A stretch of 64,000 nt of DNA from Sporolactobacillus sp. STSJ-5 (GTDB lineage Bacteria > Bacillota > Bacilli > Bacillales > Sporolactobacillaceae). The notes beneath the pieces were generated by a model. The model did no database searches and was not told where the DNA came from. It saw only the letters and a program-made list of their open reading frames with translations. Both the position numbers and the translations under genes were made by a program. Positions 17,926-26,305 of this stretch are shown piece by piece (position 1 is the stretch's first letter; every line of letters starts with the position of its first letter). The stretch is taken from contig NZ_JANFOJ010000014.1 of the NCBI RefSeq assembly GCF_024385605.1, positions 1 to 64,000 of the forward strand. Direction: 5' to 3'.

Positions 17926-18705
17926 TCACCAAAATTCAGAAGGCAGAACACGCTTCGCCATCAGATCGTCCAAGCTGCGAAATTGATAGCCCTGTTTCTT
18001 TAAATCATGTATCACACGCGGCAGCGCTTGAGCATTATCCTTGGAAACGGTATGAAGCAGAATTACTGCACCTGGATGAATACGTTTCATGATATGATCG
18101 TACGCATAATCGGCGCCGTGTTGATCGTCTCGTAGCCAATCGCGATACGCAGCCGACCAGAATACATTGGTGTAGCCAGCGTCATGACCCAACTTCAATG
18201 AACGTTCGCTGAACGTACCTCTTGGCGGGCGCAGATAGGTCATTTGTTTATCGCCGGTCAGTTTCATATAACGTCCTTTAAGTTTTGCCAATTCTTTTTT
18301 ATACTTTGCGTCACTTATTTTCGATAGATCCGGATGGCTCCACGAATGATTTCCGACAATGTGGCCTTCTTTAACCATCCTTTTGACAAGCTCCGGCTGA
18401 TCCGAAATATAGTGTCCGGTGATAAAAAATGTGGCAGGAACCTTTTCCTTTTTCAAGGTATCAAGCATTCCTGAAGTGTATCCTGCCTCATATCCGTTAT
18501 CGAAGGTCAGATACAGTTCTTTTTTTGACGTATCTCCGATAAAAATTCCGTCATATTTCTTAAGTAATGCTTCATATTCAGGCTCTGTCGTCGCCGGCTG
18601 GTTATTCTTTGCGGGTTTGAAATACCAGTCCTTTCCGTATGAAGAAAAGGGATGGACAAAAGTTCCGCACATGGCAATCAAGAGCACTAACACTATTTTT
18701 TTCAC
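17926..18705 (-). CDS. pdaA: Peptidoglycan N-acetylmuramic acid deacetylase PdaA
   Basis: PdaA removes acetyl groups from muramic acid so that muramic delta-lactam can form in the spore cortex. The 259-residue protein has a signal peptide (1-24) and a NodB polysaccharide deacetylase domain. The metal motif reads TFDNGYEAGYT (DN instead of the usual DD, characteristic of PdaA). HSWSHPD supplies the metal-binding histidines, RPPRGTFS motif 3, and VILLHTVS the last catalytic histidine. The start is a GTG behind GGAGGGTGATC. Spore cortex genes are normally transcribed in the forespore; I could not assign a sigma-G promoter with confidence. Confidence 0.93.
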   Translation of the reverse strand: MKKIVLVLLIAMCGTFVHPFSSYGKDWYFKPAKNNQPATTEPEYEALLKKYDGIFIGDTSKKELYLTFDNGYEAGYTSGMLDTLKKEKVPATFFITGHYISDQPELVKRMVKEGHIVGNHSWSHPDLSKISDAKYKKELAKLKGRYMKLTGDKQMTYLRPPRGTFSERSLKLGHDAGYTNVFWSAAYRDWLRDDQHGADYAYDHIMKRIHPGAVILLHTVSKDNAQALPRVIHDLKKQGYQFRSLDDLMAKRVLPSEFW

Positions 18706-18757
18706 ACGATCACCCTCCGATTTTAGGGTGGACCGTTTCCGTTTGAATTATGTTTCC

Positions 18758-18961
18758 TTATTTTTCTACAAGCCCGTCTGCCCAATCATCCCGAAATCTA
18801 CGTATTTTCACCTCAAGATTATCCATCATTGCTAAGATATTCTCCAGATCTTCATGAGCTGCAGTCTCTTCGTTAAGCGCGCAAGCAACCTGAGCGAGCA
18901 GCTTAAATCGATTCTTTAAATAAATCACTTGATCTGCTTTTGAATTCGTCGCTCTTCCCAT
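18758..18961 (-). CDS. SE1561 family small protein
   Basis: This 67-residue helical protein resembles the short SE1561 family of Bacillales, with an N-terminal MGRAT-K and a C-terminal run of acidic and aromatic residues (LEVKIRRFRDDW). I start it at 18961, where GGAGGTG stands six bases upstream; a longer open frame runs to 19081 but overlaps yfkD. Function is unknown. It lies between yfkD and pdaA on the same strand and may be co-transcribed with them. Confidence 0.75.
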   Translation of the reverse strand: MGRATNSKADQVIYLKNRFKLLAQVACALNEETAAHEDLENILAMMDNLEVKIRRFRDDWADGLVEK

Positions 18962-19032
18962 TTCCAGCACCTCCATTACAGCTTCTTCTTTCACTTTAGC
19001 ACAGATCTGAGTGAAAGGTTGAGCAGATGGAT

Positions 19033-19812
19033 TTACTGAGCAATGTACCGAAGCGAAAGGTGATCGGTAATCGGCATCCATGCGCCGATGCCCTGCTGCA
19101 TCACATTTTTAACATCAAGATGCGCTTTACCTCCCTTTAAGACAAGAAAAACTTCACCATAAGTAATTTTTCCGCGTTCATTAACCGCCGGCACATAGCC
19201 GTACAAATGTCCGACTTGTTTGGAAGGTACTTGATACGGGCGGTCAATTTTTGTTCCCGCCCCAACAATTGTTGAGAATGAAATTGATAGATGTGTTTTT
19301 TCCATTGTTTTTGCCAAAATCAATTGGCTCGCTTCTTCTTTTTTCGGAACTTCAGAGGTCAATCCTCCCTTAACAGTTGCCTGGATTTTCTGAAGGTAGC
19401 CGATTTGCTGAGCACTCTTGCTGCCGCGAGCATCGGCGGCATTATCATTAATCCGTTTATACTCCCAGTTGACGGATGTTTCTTTCGACTTGTAATTAAG
19501 CGGCCATTCTCCAAGATAAATACGTGCCGAATAACCGATCGACCATTTTGACGGATGAATGTATGATTCGTTGAGCAGTTTGATCAACACTGGATTTTCC
19601 ACTGGGACGTTCGCTGTCTTGAGCAGGGCTTTGGTGCGTTGACTCGGCACAAGTTCAGAAGCATCATGTGTCGGATTCGGATAGGTATTTTCTTTAGAGA
19701 TGTCGATCACCGATTTCGGCAATGCATTGGGCATCACGCTTTTTGCAGCTGCCTCAGAGGATATACAAAATAACAACGCAGCGCACACAAGTAAAGACAT
19801 TATTTTTTTCAA
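19033..19812 (-). CDS. yfkD: YfkD-like exported protein
   Basis: The 259-residue protein matches B. subtilis YfkD closely: a signal peptide (1-23, ending AAAKS), then PKSVIDISKENTYPNPTHD, SYIHPSKWSIGYSARIYLGE, TSVNWEYKRIN and GYVPAVNERGKITYGEVFLV. The YfkD family is found in spore-forming Bacillales and its role is not known to me. It is the first of three same-strand genes with the SE1561 protein and pdaA. Confidence 0.9.
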   Translation of the reverse strand: MKKIMSLLVCAALLFCISSEAAAKSVMPNALPKSVIDISKENTYPNPTHDASELVPSQRTKALLKTANVPVENPVLIKLLNESYIHPSKWSIGYSARIYLGEWPLNYKSKETSVNWEYKRINDNAADARGSKSAQQIGYLQKIQATVKGGLTSEVPKKEEASQLILAKTMEKTHLSISFSTIVGAGTKIDRPYQVPSKQVGHLYGYVPAVNERGKITYGEVFLVLKGGKAHLDVKNVMQQGIGAWMPITDHLSLRYIAQ

Positions 19813-19879
19813 GGCAGAAAACTCCTTTTTTCCTTATCTTCTGCCCAGAACTGCAAAATTATCCAAAAGAAGCTATAGA

Positions 19880-19917
19880 AAAACCAGTTACAGCATGGAA
19901 GTGCCGCAACTGGTTTT
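19880..19917 (-). terminator. Terminator of mtnE
   Basis: AAAACCAGTT (19880-19889) pairs with AACTGGTTTT (19908-19917), with partial pairing inside. The minus strand shows TTTTTC after the stem. It sits just downstream of the aminotransferase stop. Confidence 0.8.
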
Positions 19918-19935
19918 CATCATTAGATATAGCTG

Positions 19936-21111
19936 TTAATCAAACAAGTGAAGCTTGCCGATGCGTTCTACTGCTTCGGTCAGCCGTTCCGGTTCGCTCA
20001 GAAGGCCGATGCGGACGTACTTTTCTCCGCCCGAACCGAATCCGACTCCCGGTGCCAGCACAACATGTGCTTTTTCCAAAACATACGCAAAGAACGATTC
20101 GGAAGTATAGCCCTGAGGTACCGGAAGCCAGCCGAAAAAAGATCCTTTGGAAGGTGTTGCATTCCAGCCGATTTTGCTTGCTGCGTCAAAAAAAGCATTG
20201 CGTCGTGTTTCATAGCGCTGCACAAGTGCACGGACACAATCTTGCGGGCCGAGCAATGCTTTCGCACTTGCTTCCTGTATCCCGCCAAATAAGCTGACAA
20301 AATAGTGATCCTGAAATAATTCGATCGCTTCAATAACACTCTTGTTTCCGAGCGCGAAGCCGACTCGCCAGCCAGCCATATTATAGGTTTTTGACAAGGT
20401 ATACGTTTCGATACCGACCTCTTTAGCGCCTGGCGTCTGAAGGAAGCTGCGCGGTTTTTCACCATCGAAACCAAGCGCCCCATAGGCAAAATCATGCAAG
20501 ACACAAATATTATGTTCTTCCGCAACCTTCACCGTTTCCTCAAAGAAATCAGCAGGAGCAGTCGCCGATGTCGGGTTATTTGGATAATTTAAGAACATCA
20601 ATTTCGCCTTATCAAGAAGTCCCTCCGGCATTGCTGCATAATCGGGGAGAAAAGCGTTCTCTTCAAGAAGAGGCATCGTTTCCATCTTTAGATTTGCAAG
20701 CGCAAAACCGGACAAATAATCTGGATAGCCGGGATCCGGCATAAGCACCGTATCGCCGCTGTTCAGTATGCATTCACCGATCTCAACCAGACCGGTCTTT
20801 GATCCGAACAAAACAGCGACTTCAGTCTTCGGATCAAGGTCGACATCATATTCGCGTTTGTAAAAAGTTGCAATCGCTTCTTTCAGAAAATCATAGCCTC
20901 TGAACGGCGAGTACTTATGGTAGAGCGGGTTGGCTGCCGCTTCCTGCAGCGCCTTGACAATATGCGGCGGAGTCGGCTGATCCGGATTTCCCTGACCTAA
21001 ATTAATGACATCGTACCCCTTGGCTATTTCCGCATTTGTTTTGACAACGAGATCAGCAAAAAACTGTTTCGGCAAACGATTAAGCGCGTCTGATTTTGCA
21101 AAGTTAACCAT
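19936..21111 (-). CDS. mtnE: Methionine salvage aminotransferase MtnE
   Basis: This pyridoxal-phosphate aminotransferase (class I/II) probably converts 2-keto-4-methylthiobutyrate to methionine at the end of the salvage pathway. The 391-residue protein closely resembles B. subtilis MtnE: LPKQFFADLV, DVINLGQGNPDQPTPPHIV, HKYSPFRG, LNYPNNPTSA, HDFAYGALGFDG, and the catalytic lysine in TYTLSKTYNMAGWRVGF. I begin at the ATG at 21111; the frame extends five codons to a TTG at 21126. No SAM riboswitch is visible upstream and the other mtn genes are not in this window, so another aromatic or methionine-related substrate is possible. Confidence 0.87.
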   Translation of the reverse strand: MVNFAKSDALNRLPKQFFADLVVKTNAEIAKGYDVINLGQGNPDQPTPPHIVKALQEAAANPLYHKYSPFRGYDFLKEAIATFYKREYDVDLDPKTEVAVLFGSKTGLVEIGECILNSGDTVLMPDPGYPDYLSGFALANLKMETMPLLEENAFLPDYAAMPEGLLDKAKLMFLNYPNNPTSATAPADFFEETVKVAEEHNICVLHDFAYGALGFDGEKPRSFLQTPGAKEVGIETYTLSKTYNMAGWRVGFALGNKSVIEAIELFQDHYFVSLFGGIQEASAKALLGPQDCVRALVQRYETRRNAFFDAASKIGWNATPSKGSFFGWLPVPQGYTSESFFAYVLEKAHVVLAPGVGFGSGGEKYVRIGLLSEPERLTEAVERIGKLHLFD

Positions 21112-21269
21112 CAATTCCACTTCCAACTCTATAAGTTAGTTTTTCATTTATTATGACAGTATCTATATTTTCGTGGATAAGCGCTCATTTGTAAAGGAAT
21201 CTAAGCTTGAAGTCTGAATTTTTATTAGAAAAACCGGCCACAGCCCGATACGCACTTCGGCAGGATGCG

Positions 21270-21592
21270 GTGAGACTACTAAAATAAGCGGAGATATTCC
21301 CGTTATATGTATCATGGCACTTGTTTCGCGGGCACATAAGGGTAATTTTTCCGGTTATGCAAAGCAAAACCCTCCATTTTCACGTTTTTCGATTCGATAA
21401 GCGGAATTTCTCCGTCTATTCAAGCTATTTTTTCATTCATTTTCTAATTAAGCGGAAATTTTCCGTCTATTTATCAGATTAGGCGCTTACCTGATTACCC
21501 AACCAAATCTTATGATGTTGATCGTCGGACCAGCGAGGCAAAATCTTAAACTTTACTTGTTAGAAGAACCGGGCAAAAAGCGCCCGGTCCTT
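21270..21592 (+). repeat. Intergenic repeat, copy C
   Basis: The same order of blocks as copy B: ACTAAAATAAGCGGAGATAT, TAAGGGTAATTTTTCCGGTT, TTTTTCGATTCGATAAGCGG, AAGCGGAAATTTTCCGTCTA, CTGATTACCCAACC, and the terminal hairpin CCGGGC (21570-21575) with GCCCGG (21583-21588). Non-coding. Same orientation as the other copies. Confidence 0.85.
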
Positions 21593-21691
21593 ACTTCCGC
21601 AAATTGTTAAGGACGAAATAAATAAAAACAGGTATACTAGTTTCTGCTGGGCATTAAAGCTTAAATTTACAGCACAGAAAGGACATCTCCG

Positions 21692-22909
21692 ATGAACAGC
21701 GCGGCATATCAACGTTTCCAATTTTTATTGTTAATCGGCTCAGTCTTCATTTGCGGCGCCGCAGAGGGGATGCTTCTTCCACTCGTTGCTGTGCTCTTAG
21801 AAAAAAACGGTGTCTCCGCTCTTTTAAACGGGCTGGGATCTACCTCACTTTACATAGGTATGCTTATCTCTGTTCCTCTTCTGGAGAAACCGATGCGAAA
21901 GCTCGGCTACAAGCTCTTTCTCATCATCGGACTTGCCCTGATTACAGTACCTCTGTTTCTTTTTCCAATTTCGATGAATCTATGGTTTTGGTTTGCACTC
22001 AGGCTGTGTGTTGGTTTTGGCGACAGCATTCTGCATCTTGCCGCACAAACATGGATTACGATTGACAGTCCGATGAACAAGCGTGGACGAAACATTGCCT
22101 TCTACGGATTGTCCTTTGGGTTAGGCATAGCAGCGGGACCACTGCTTGTCCGATTGATTGCATTCGGTACGAATGTTCCGTTCATTACCAGCGGCTTCTT
22201 TTGCCTTGCAGTCCTCCTGCTTTTATTTCTTCTTAAAAATGAATATCCCGAGTTGAGCACTTCCGGTGGTTCAACTCTGCGACAAGTCTTTGCACGCTAT
22301 AAAAAAGTCATTGCCGCAACTTGGTCCGGTTTAGCAGTAACACTTGCCTTCGGTTATCTGGAAACTTCACTGAACAATAGCTTCCCAATTTTTGCAGTGC
22401 GGCAAGGCTATAATCTTGACCAAATTTCAATTCTGCTTCCATCTTTTGTTACCGGTGCTCTGCTGACGCAGGTACCGCTTGGTATGCTTGGAGACCGATT
22501 CGGCCGTAGGCGGCTTCTTCCGCTCATTTGCTTATTCGGAGCCATGTTCATCGCATGCACTGGCCTGCTCTCCGCTTATTTCTACGGCATCTATTTCACA
22601 CTACTCGGTGCCGGCATGCTGATCGGATCACTTTATTCAATGAGTATGGGCTACGTCAGCGATTTGCTCGACAGAGAGCAAATACCGCTCGGCAACATCT
22701 TGATGACCGTATGTTACAGTGCCGGATGTATGGTCGGTCCGGTAGCCGGAAGCTCGCTGATCAGTTGGATACCGAAAGGCGGGTTATTTTACGGAATAGC
22801 GGTTTTTATTTTCCTTGCCTCAATGAGCTGCTTTATTCATCAATTCATTATTGCACGAAAATCTTCTCTCAATTATTCAGCACCGAAGCAAAGAGTCTCA
22901 AATCATTGA
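21692..22909 (+). CDS. MFS transporter
   Basis: This major facilitator superfamily transporter of 405 residues has twelve predicted membrane segments and the loop motif GMLGDRFGRRRLLP between segments 8 and 9. Transporters of this general type export drugs or metabolites; the substrate cannot be read from the sequence. AGAAAGGACAT precedes the ATG. The gene stands alone after repeat copy C and ends in its own terminator. Confidence 0.82.
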   Translation: MNSAAYQRFQFLLLIGSVFICGAAEGMLLPLVAVLLEKNGVSALLNGLGSTSLYIGMLISVPLLEKPMRKLGYKLFLIIGLALITVPLFLFPISMNLWFWFALRLCVGFGDSILHLAAQTWITIDSPMNKRGRNIAFYGLSFGLGIAAGPLLVRLIAFGTNVPFITSGFFCLAVLLLLFLLKNEYPELSTSGGSTLRQVFARYKKVIAATWSGLAVTLAFGYLETSLNNSFPIFAVRQGYNLDQISILLPSFVTGALLTQVPLGMLGDRFGRRRLLPLICLFGAMFIACTGLLSAYFYGIYFTLLGAGMLIGSLYSMSMGYVSDLLDREQIPLGNILMTVCYSAGCMVGPVAGSSLISWIPKGGLFYGIAVFIFLASMSCFIHQFIIARKSSLNYSAPKQRVSNH

Positions 22910-22920
22910 GGCTCTTTTTT
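22892..22920 (+). terminator. Terminator of the MFS gene
   Basis: AGAGTCTCAA (22892-22901) pairs with TTGAGGCTCT (22906-22915), then six T. The stem contains the stop codon. Confidence 0.85.
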
Positions 22921-23022
22921 CATTTCATCGAAGCACTAGAACCACCCGCCGCAACAAAGCATAACATAACAGTGCAACAAGACCTTCAAGTGCGTTGAAG
23001 GCCCTTATAGGGGGAATTGCTC

Positions 23023-23460
23023 GTGAAGAAAAAATTATTTATGCCCGATCTAAGCGTTGCGACCCATTGGATGAATCAAAAAGTCACGCGCGAGCGTCTT
23101 CTTGGCACGCCAACGTTAATCCATTTCTGGTCGATAAGCTGCTCAAAATGCAAGGACGCAATGCCGGTCGTACAATCCATTCGTGAAAAATACAAAGAGG
23201 AACTCAATGTCGTCGCCATCCATATGCCGTTGTCTGAGGCTGATCTGGACGTAAACGAAGTTGCGCGAGTTGCTGCAATGCACTCAATTACGGAGCCCGT
23301 CCTCATCGACAATACTCATCGACTGGCTGATGCGTTCGGAAATCGTTTTGTCCCCGCCTATTATCTATTTAATGCCGGCGGCGAACTGATCGAATACCAT
23401 ATGGGAGAGCGCGGCGCGATGCGCATTCACAAAGCAGCAGATCGTCTTCTCTTTCATTAA
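23023..23460 (+). CDS. ykuV: Thiol-disulfide oxidoreductase YkuV
   Basis: This thioredoxin-fold protein of 145 residues has no signal peptide. The active site is SCSKC in PTLIHFWSISCSKCKDAMP (CxxC), with the cis-proline in FVPAYYLF. Residues VTRERLLG, LNVVAIHMPLSEADLD and DAFGNRFVPAYY match B. subtilis YkuV closely, a cytosolic dithiol oxidoreductase. I start at the GTG at 23023, which has GGGGG eight bases upstream, and not at the TTG six bases earlier. Confidence 0.88.
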   Translation: MKKKLFMPDLSVATHWMNQKVTRERLLGTPTLIHFWSISCSKCKDAMPVVQSIREKYKEELNVVAIHMPLSEADLDVNEVARVAAMHSITEPVLIDNTHRLADAFGNRFVPAYYLFNAGGELIEYHMGERGAMRIHKAADRLLFH

Positions 23461-23519
23461 CTAGTTCAAACTTCACACCTTATTAAAAATAAGATCGGTT
23501 TGCGAAGGCCTTTGAATAT

Positions 23520-23969
23520 TCACCTAGTATAAAAGATGATCAACTTATGTTTGCAGAATCGAATGATAACATAGCAGCCCCAACCCATCATCGCACCGAT
23601 CGTATTTAATAAAACATCATCAATATCAAAAATGCGTTCAGCAAAAAAATATTGACATAACTCAATAAGCAAACTGATACAACATCCGACAAGCAGCTGC
23701 CGGATAACAAAATGCCGTTTAGGCTGAATGAGTATTGGTAATAAAAAGCCAAGTGGGAAAAACAGCAGCACATTCCCGCCAATGTTCTTTAATATAAGCA
23801 GTAAACTGCCACTGCGCAGCATAAGCCGTATGCTGCTGAAAAGGATAAGATTGCTTGACTTTCCGTATGTATAGTAATTATGCGTTAGAAGGGTTGCGAA
23901 AATGAGAATAGCAAGATAACCAATAAAGAGCACGGCGGCCATATGTTTTTTGTTCAATCTTTTGAGCAT
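23520..23969 (-). CDS. VanZ family membrane protein
   Basis: The 149-residue protein has four hydrophobic segments and the VanZ-like pattern NIGGNVLLFFPLGFLLP, then ELCQYFFAERIFDIDDVLLNTIGAMMG. VanZ of glycopeptide-resistance clusters gives low-level teicoplanin resistance, but most family members have unknown roles, and no other resistance genes are nearby. The ATG at 23969 has AAGGAGGAG upstream; the frame to 24011 lacks a site. Confidence 0.85.
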   Translation of the reverse strand: MLKRLNKKHMAAVLFIGYLAILIFATLLTHNYYTYGKSSNLILFSSIRLMLRSGSLLLILKNIGGNVLLFFPLGFLLPILIQPKRHFVIRQLLVGCCISLLIELCQYFFAERIFDIDDVLLNTIGAMMGWGCYVIIRFCKHKLIIFYTR

Positions 23970-24061
23970 AACCGCTCTCCTCCTTTGTAGATAACTATGT
24001 GCTTTTTTCAAAAAAGATGTATGCTTGGCCTTTTTTTACTTATAAAGCATTGACCATCGAA

Positions 24062-24090
24062 TGGACATATGTGAAAAAGTGTATTACTAT
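24062..24090 (+). promoter_or_regulatory. Promoter of the metal ATPase gene
   Basis: TGGACA (24062-24067), a 17-base spacer and TACTAT (24085-24090) form a good sigma-A promoter. Spacing to the PerR box equals that in front of the VIT1-type gene at 30273-30301. Confidence 0.6.
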
Positions 24091-24104
24091 AAAACTAACA
24101 TAAA

Positions 24105-24119
24105 TTAAAATAATTATAA
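24105..24119. promoter_or_regulatory. PerR box upstream of the metal ATPase gene
   Basis: TTAAAATAATTATAA matches the PerR palindrome TTATAATNATTATAA at 13 of 14 defined positions. It begins 20 bases after the start of the -10 element, so a bound repressor would block just downstream of the expected transcription start. B. subtilis pfeT is PerR-repressed. Confidence 0.75.
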
Positions 24120-24130
24120 TTTATCTGATC

Positions 24131-24202
24131 AATGCTGTCGCTTATTATAGCGGCAGCATTGAGTGCTCTTAGGGGTTTCGATGATGATTATTATTCTCAA
24201 TT
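24131..24202 (+). ncRNA. Conserved leader element, copy 1 (hairpin plus conserved tail)
   Basis: A hairpin of 12 pairs (AATGCTGTCGCT at 24131-24142 with AGCGGCAGCATT at 24149-24160, six-base loop, one U-G pair) is followed 22 bases later by GATGATTATTATTCTCAATT (24183-24202). The same element, with compensatory changes in the upper stem, occurs at 30340-30412. The tail also resembles a Fur box (TGAGAATAATAATCA on the minus strand). It may act as RNA, as an operator, or both. Confidence 0.55.
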
Positions 24203-24317
24203 AAAGAATTTATTTCTAATCACTAATTTTCTAATAATAATATATATTAAATTATATTTATTATCTTTTATAACTTTTTACTGATCAATAATTTATTAAA
24301 CGAAGGGTCGGATTTTT

Positions 24318-26243
24318 ATGATACCAGAGGCAAAGCTCGTCAAATTCCCAAGTAATCCTAATCCCAATCAACCGATCAGTGCTCTATGGAAACAGCACGG
24401 TGAACTAATCGCCGCCCTTACCGGGGGAGCACTGACGCTCATTGCCTATCTTCTCGGGCTCGCTCATATTCCATACTCATGGCTTCTCTACCCAGCTGCC
24501 TACCTGATCGGCGGTTATTTTAAAACAAAGCAAGGACTATCAGATACGTTTCGAACACGCGAGCTGAATGTTGAACTTTTAATGATTACAGCTGCAATCG
24601 GCGCAGCCTGCATCAACCATTGGCTCGAAGGGGCTGTGTTAATCTTTATTTTTGCACTCAGCGGCGCTTTGGAGACTTATTCAACAGCCAAAAGTACCAA
24701 TGCTCTTTCTGCACTCATGGATCTGCAGCCTGAAGTCGCTCGTCTCGTCACAAATGGCTGCGAAACGATGATCTCAGTAAAGCAAATCACCCCCGGCGAC
24801 ATCATTCTTATTAAGCCGGGAGAACGAATTCCTGCTGACGCTGTCATTACCGATGGAGAAACGACGGTTAATGAAGCGACGATGACCGGCGAATCCGTAC
24901 CGGTTTTCAAGAAATCCGGTGCTGATTTGATGGCGGGCACAATGAATTTGGACGGCAGTGTCTTCGCACGTGTCACGAAGCGAAGCAATGACTCTTTGTT
25001 TAGTAAGATCTTGGACCTTGTCCAATCAGCTCAAAAAGAGAAAGCTCCGACTCAGCTATTTATTGAACGTTTTGAACGCACGTATGTCAAAGTCGTCCTT
25101 ATTGCCACCGCACTGATGCTCTTCGCGCCGCATGTTCTATTAGGCTGGTCGTGGAGTGAAACCATTTACCGAGCTATGGTTTTGCTTGTTGTCGCCTCGC
25201 CTTGTGCTCTGGTTGCTTCAACAACACCTGCCGTTCTATCAGCCGTTGCATCGGGTGCCCGTCACGGCATACTGATCAAAGGCGGCGTTCATTTGGAACA
25301 GTTGGCTATGATTAAAATCATCGCTTTCGATAAAACCGGAACGATTACAAACGGAACTCCTGAAGTCACGCAGTTTATTAATAACAGCACACTAAGTGAT
25401 GCCACACTTCTCAGTTACATGGCCGCAATCGAAAATCAATCGTCGCATCCGCTTGGGAAAGCGATCGTCACGTATGCCTACGAGGTTTGCGGAACTGCCG
25501 CTTTGCCAAAGATAGGCAAAATTAAAGTCAAGCCAGGATTTGGTATCATCGGCTCTGTTGGTGACACGCAATACATGATCGGTAAAGAAGCGATGATGCA
25601 GCCCGAAGCATTAAATGAGTTTCTGCAGATTAGCGATTTTGCCCGTCCAAACCGTGATGAAACCTTGGTGTACATCGCTTCTGAGGAAAAAATAATCGGC
25701 CGCTTCGCCTTAAGGGACCAAATCAGAGATTCAGCAGCAGACGCAATCCGCTCACTTAATAAGTACGGAATTAAAACCGTCATGATTACCGGTGACAATG
25801 AGCAGACCGCTGCCGCGGTACAGAGAGATTCCGGGGTCAGCAGCTACATTGCTAATTGCCTTCCTGAGAACAAAGCAATGGAAATCAAGCGATTAAATCA
25901 GAAATACGGCCATGTTGCCATGTGCGGCGATGGGATTAACGATACTCCTGCACTTGCTCAAGCTTCAGTCGGGATTGCGATGGGAGCGGGAAATGATGCA
26001 GCCCTTGAAACTGCCGATATTGTTCTGATGAAAAACGACCTGACAAAAATAGCAGAAGCGGTGCGACTGTCAAAAAGAATGAGTCGGATTGTTAAGATGA
26101 ATATTATTTTTGCCATGGCTATGATTGCATTTCTCATCGCCACCAACTTTTTGCAGTTTCTGACCATGCCTTTTGGTGTCGTCGGGCATGAAGGGAGCAC
26201 AATTCTGGTTATTCTTAACGGTCTCAGACTCTTGCGCGGATAA
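24318..26243 (+). CDS. pfeT: P1B4-type metal-efflux ATPase (PfeT-like)
   Basis: This heavy-metal P-type ATPase probably exports Fe(II), perhaps also Co or Zn. The 641-residue protein has no N-terminal metal-binding domain. It has TGES in the actuator domain, the membrane metal motif SPC (residues 294-296), DKTGT with phosphorylated D338, SSHPLG, TGDN and GDGINDTPAL, and the HEGST motif (H624) in the last membrane region. SPC plus HEGxT defines the P1B4 class that includes B. subtilis PfeT (YkvW). The PerR box upstream matches B. subtilis pfeT control. GAAGGGTCGG precedes the ATG after a long AT-rich leader. Confidence 0.88.
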   Translation: MIPEAKLVKFPSNPNPNQPISALWKQHGELIAALTGGALTLIAYLLGLAHIPYSWLLYPAAYLIGGYFKTKQGLSDTFRTRELNVELLMITAAIGAACINHWLEGAVLIFIFALSGALETYSTAKSTNALSALMDLQPEVARLVTNGCETMISVKQITPGDIILIKPGERIPADAVITDGETTVNEATMTGESVPVFKKSGADLMAGTMNLDGSVFARVTKRSNDSLFSKILDLVQSAQKEKAPTQLFIERFERTYVKVVLIATALMLFAPHVLLGWSWSETIYRAMVLLVVASPCALVASTTPAVLSAVASGARHGILIKGGVHLEQLAMIKIIAFDKTGTITNGTPEVTQFINNSTLSDATLLSYMAAIENQSSHPLGKAIVTYAYEVCGTAALPKIGKIKVKPGFGIIGSVGDTQYMIGKEAMMQPEALNEFLQISDFARPNRDETLVYIASEEKIIGRFALRDQIRDSAADAIRSLNKYGIKTVMITGDNEQTAAAVQRDSGVSSYIANCLPENKAMEIKRLNQKYGHVAMCGDGINDTPALAQASVGIAMGAGNDAALETADIVLMKNDLTKIAEAVRLSKRMSRIVKMNIIFAMAMIAFLIATNFLQFLTMPFGVVGHEGSTILVILNGLRLLRG

Positions 26244-26305
26244 TTTGCAGATCGAAGCTCTCTTGGGCAGACACAGAATGTCATTACCATGCAGCAGAAC
26301 AAGTG

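Noticed and set aside
21112-21270. SAM riboswitch ahead of mtnE
   Set aside because: None of the S-box sequence blocks or stems was found in the region upstream of mtnE.
24131-24202. yybP-ykoY manganese or NiCo riboswitch at the metal-efflux leaders
   Set aside because: The conserved blocks of those aptamers are absent; only one hairpin and a conserved tail are seen, so I report it as unassigned.
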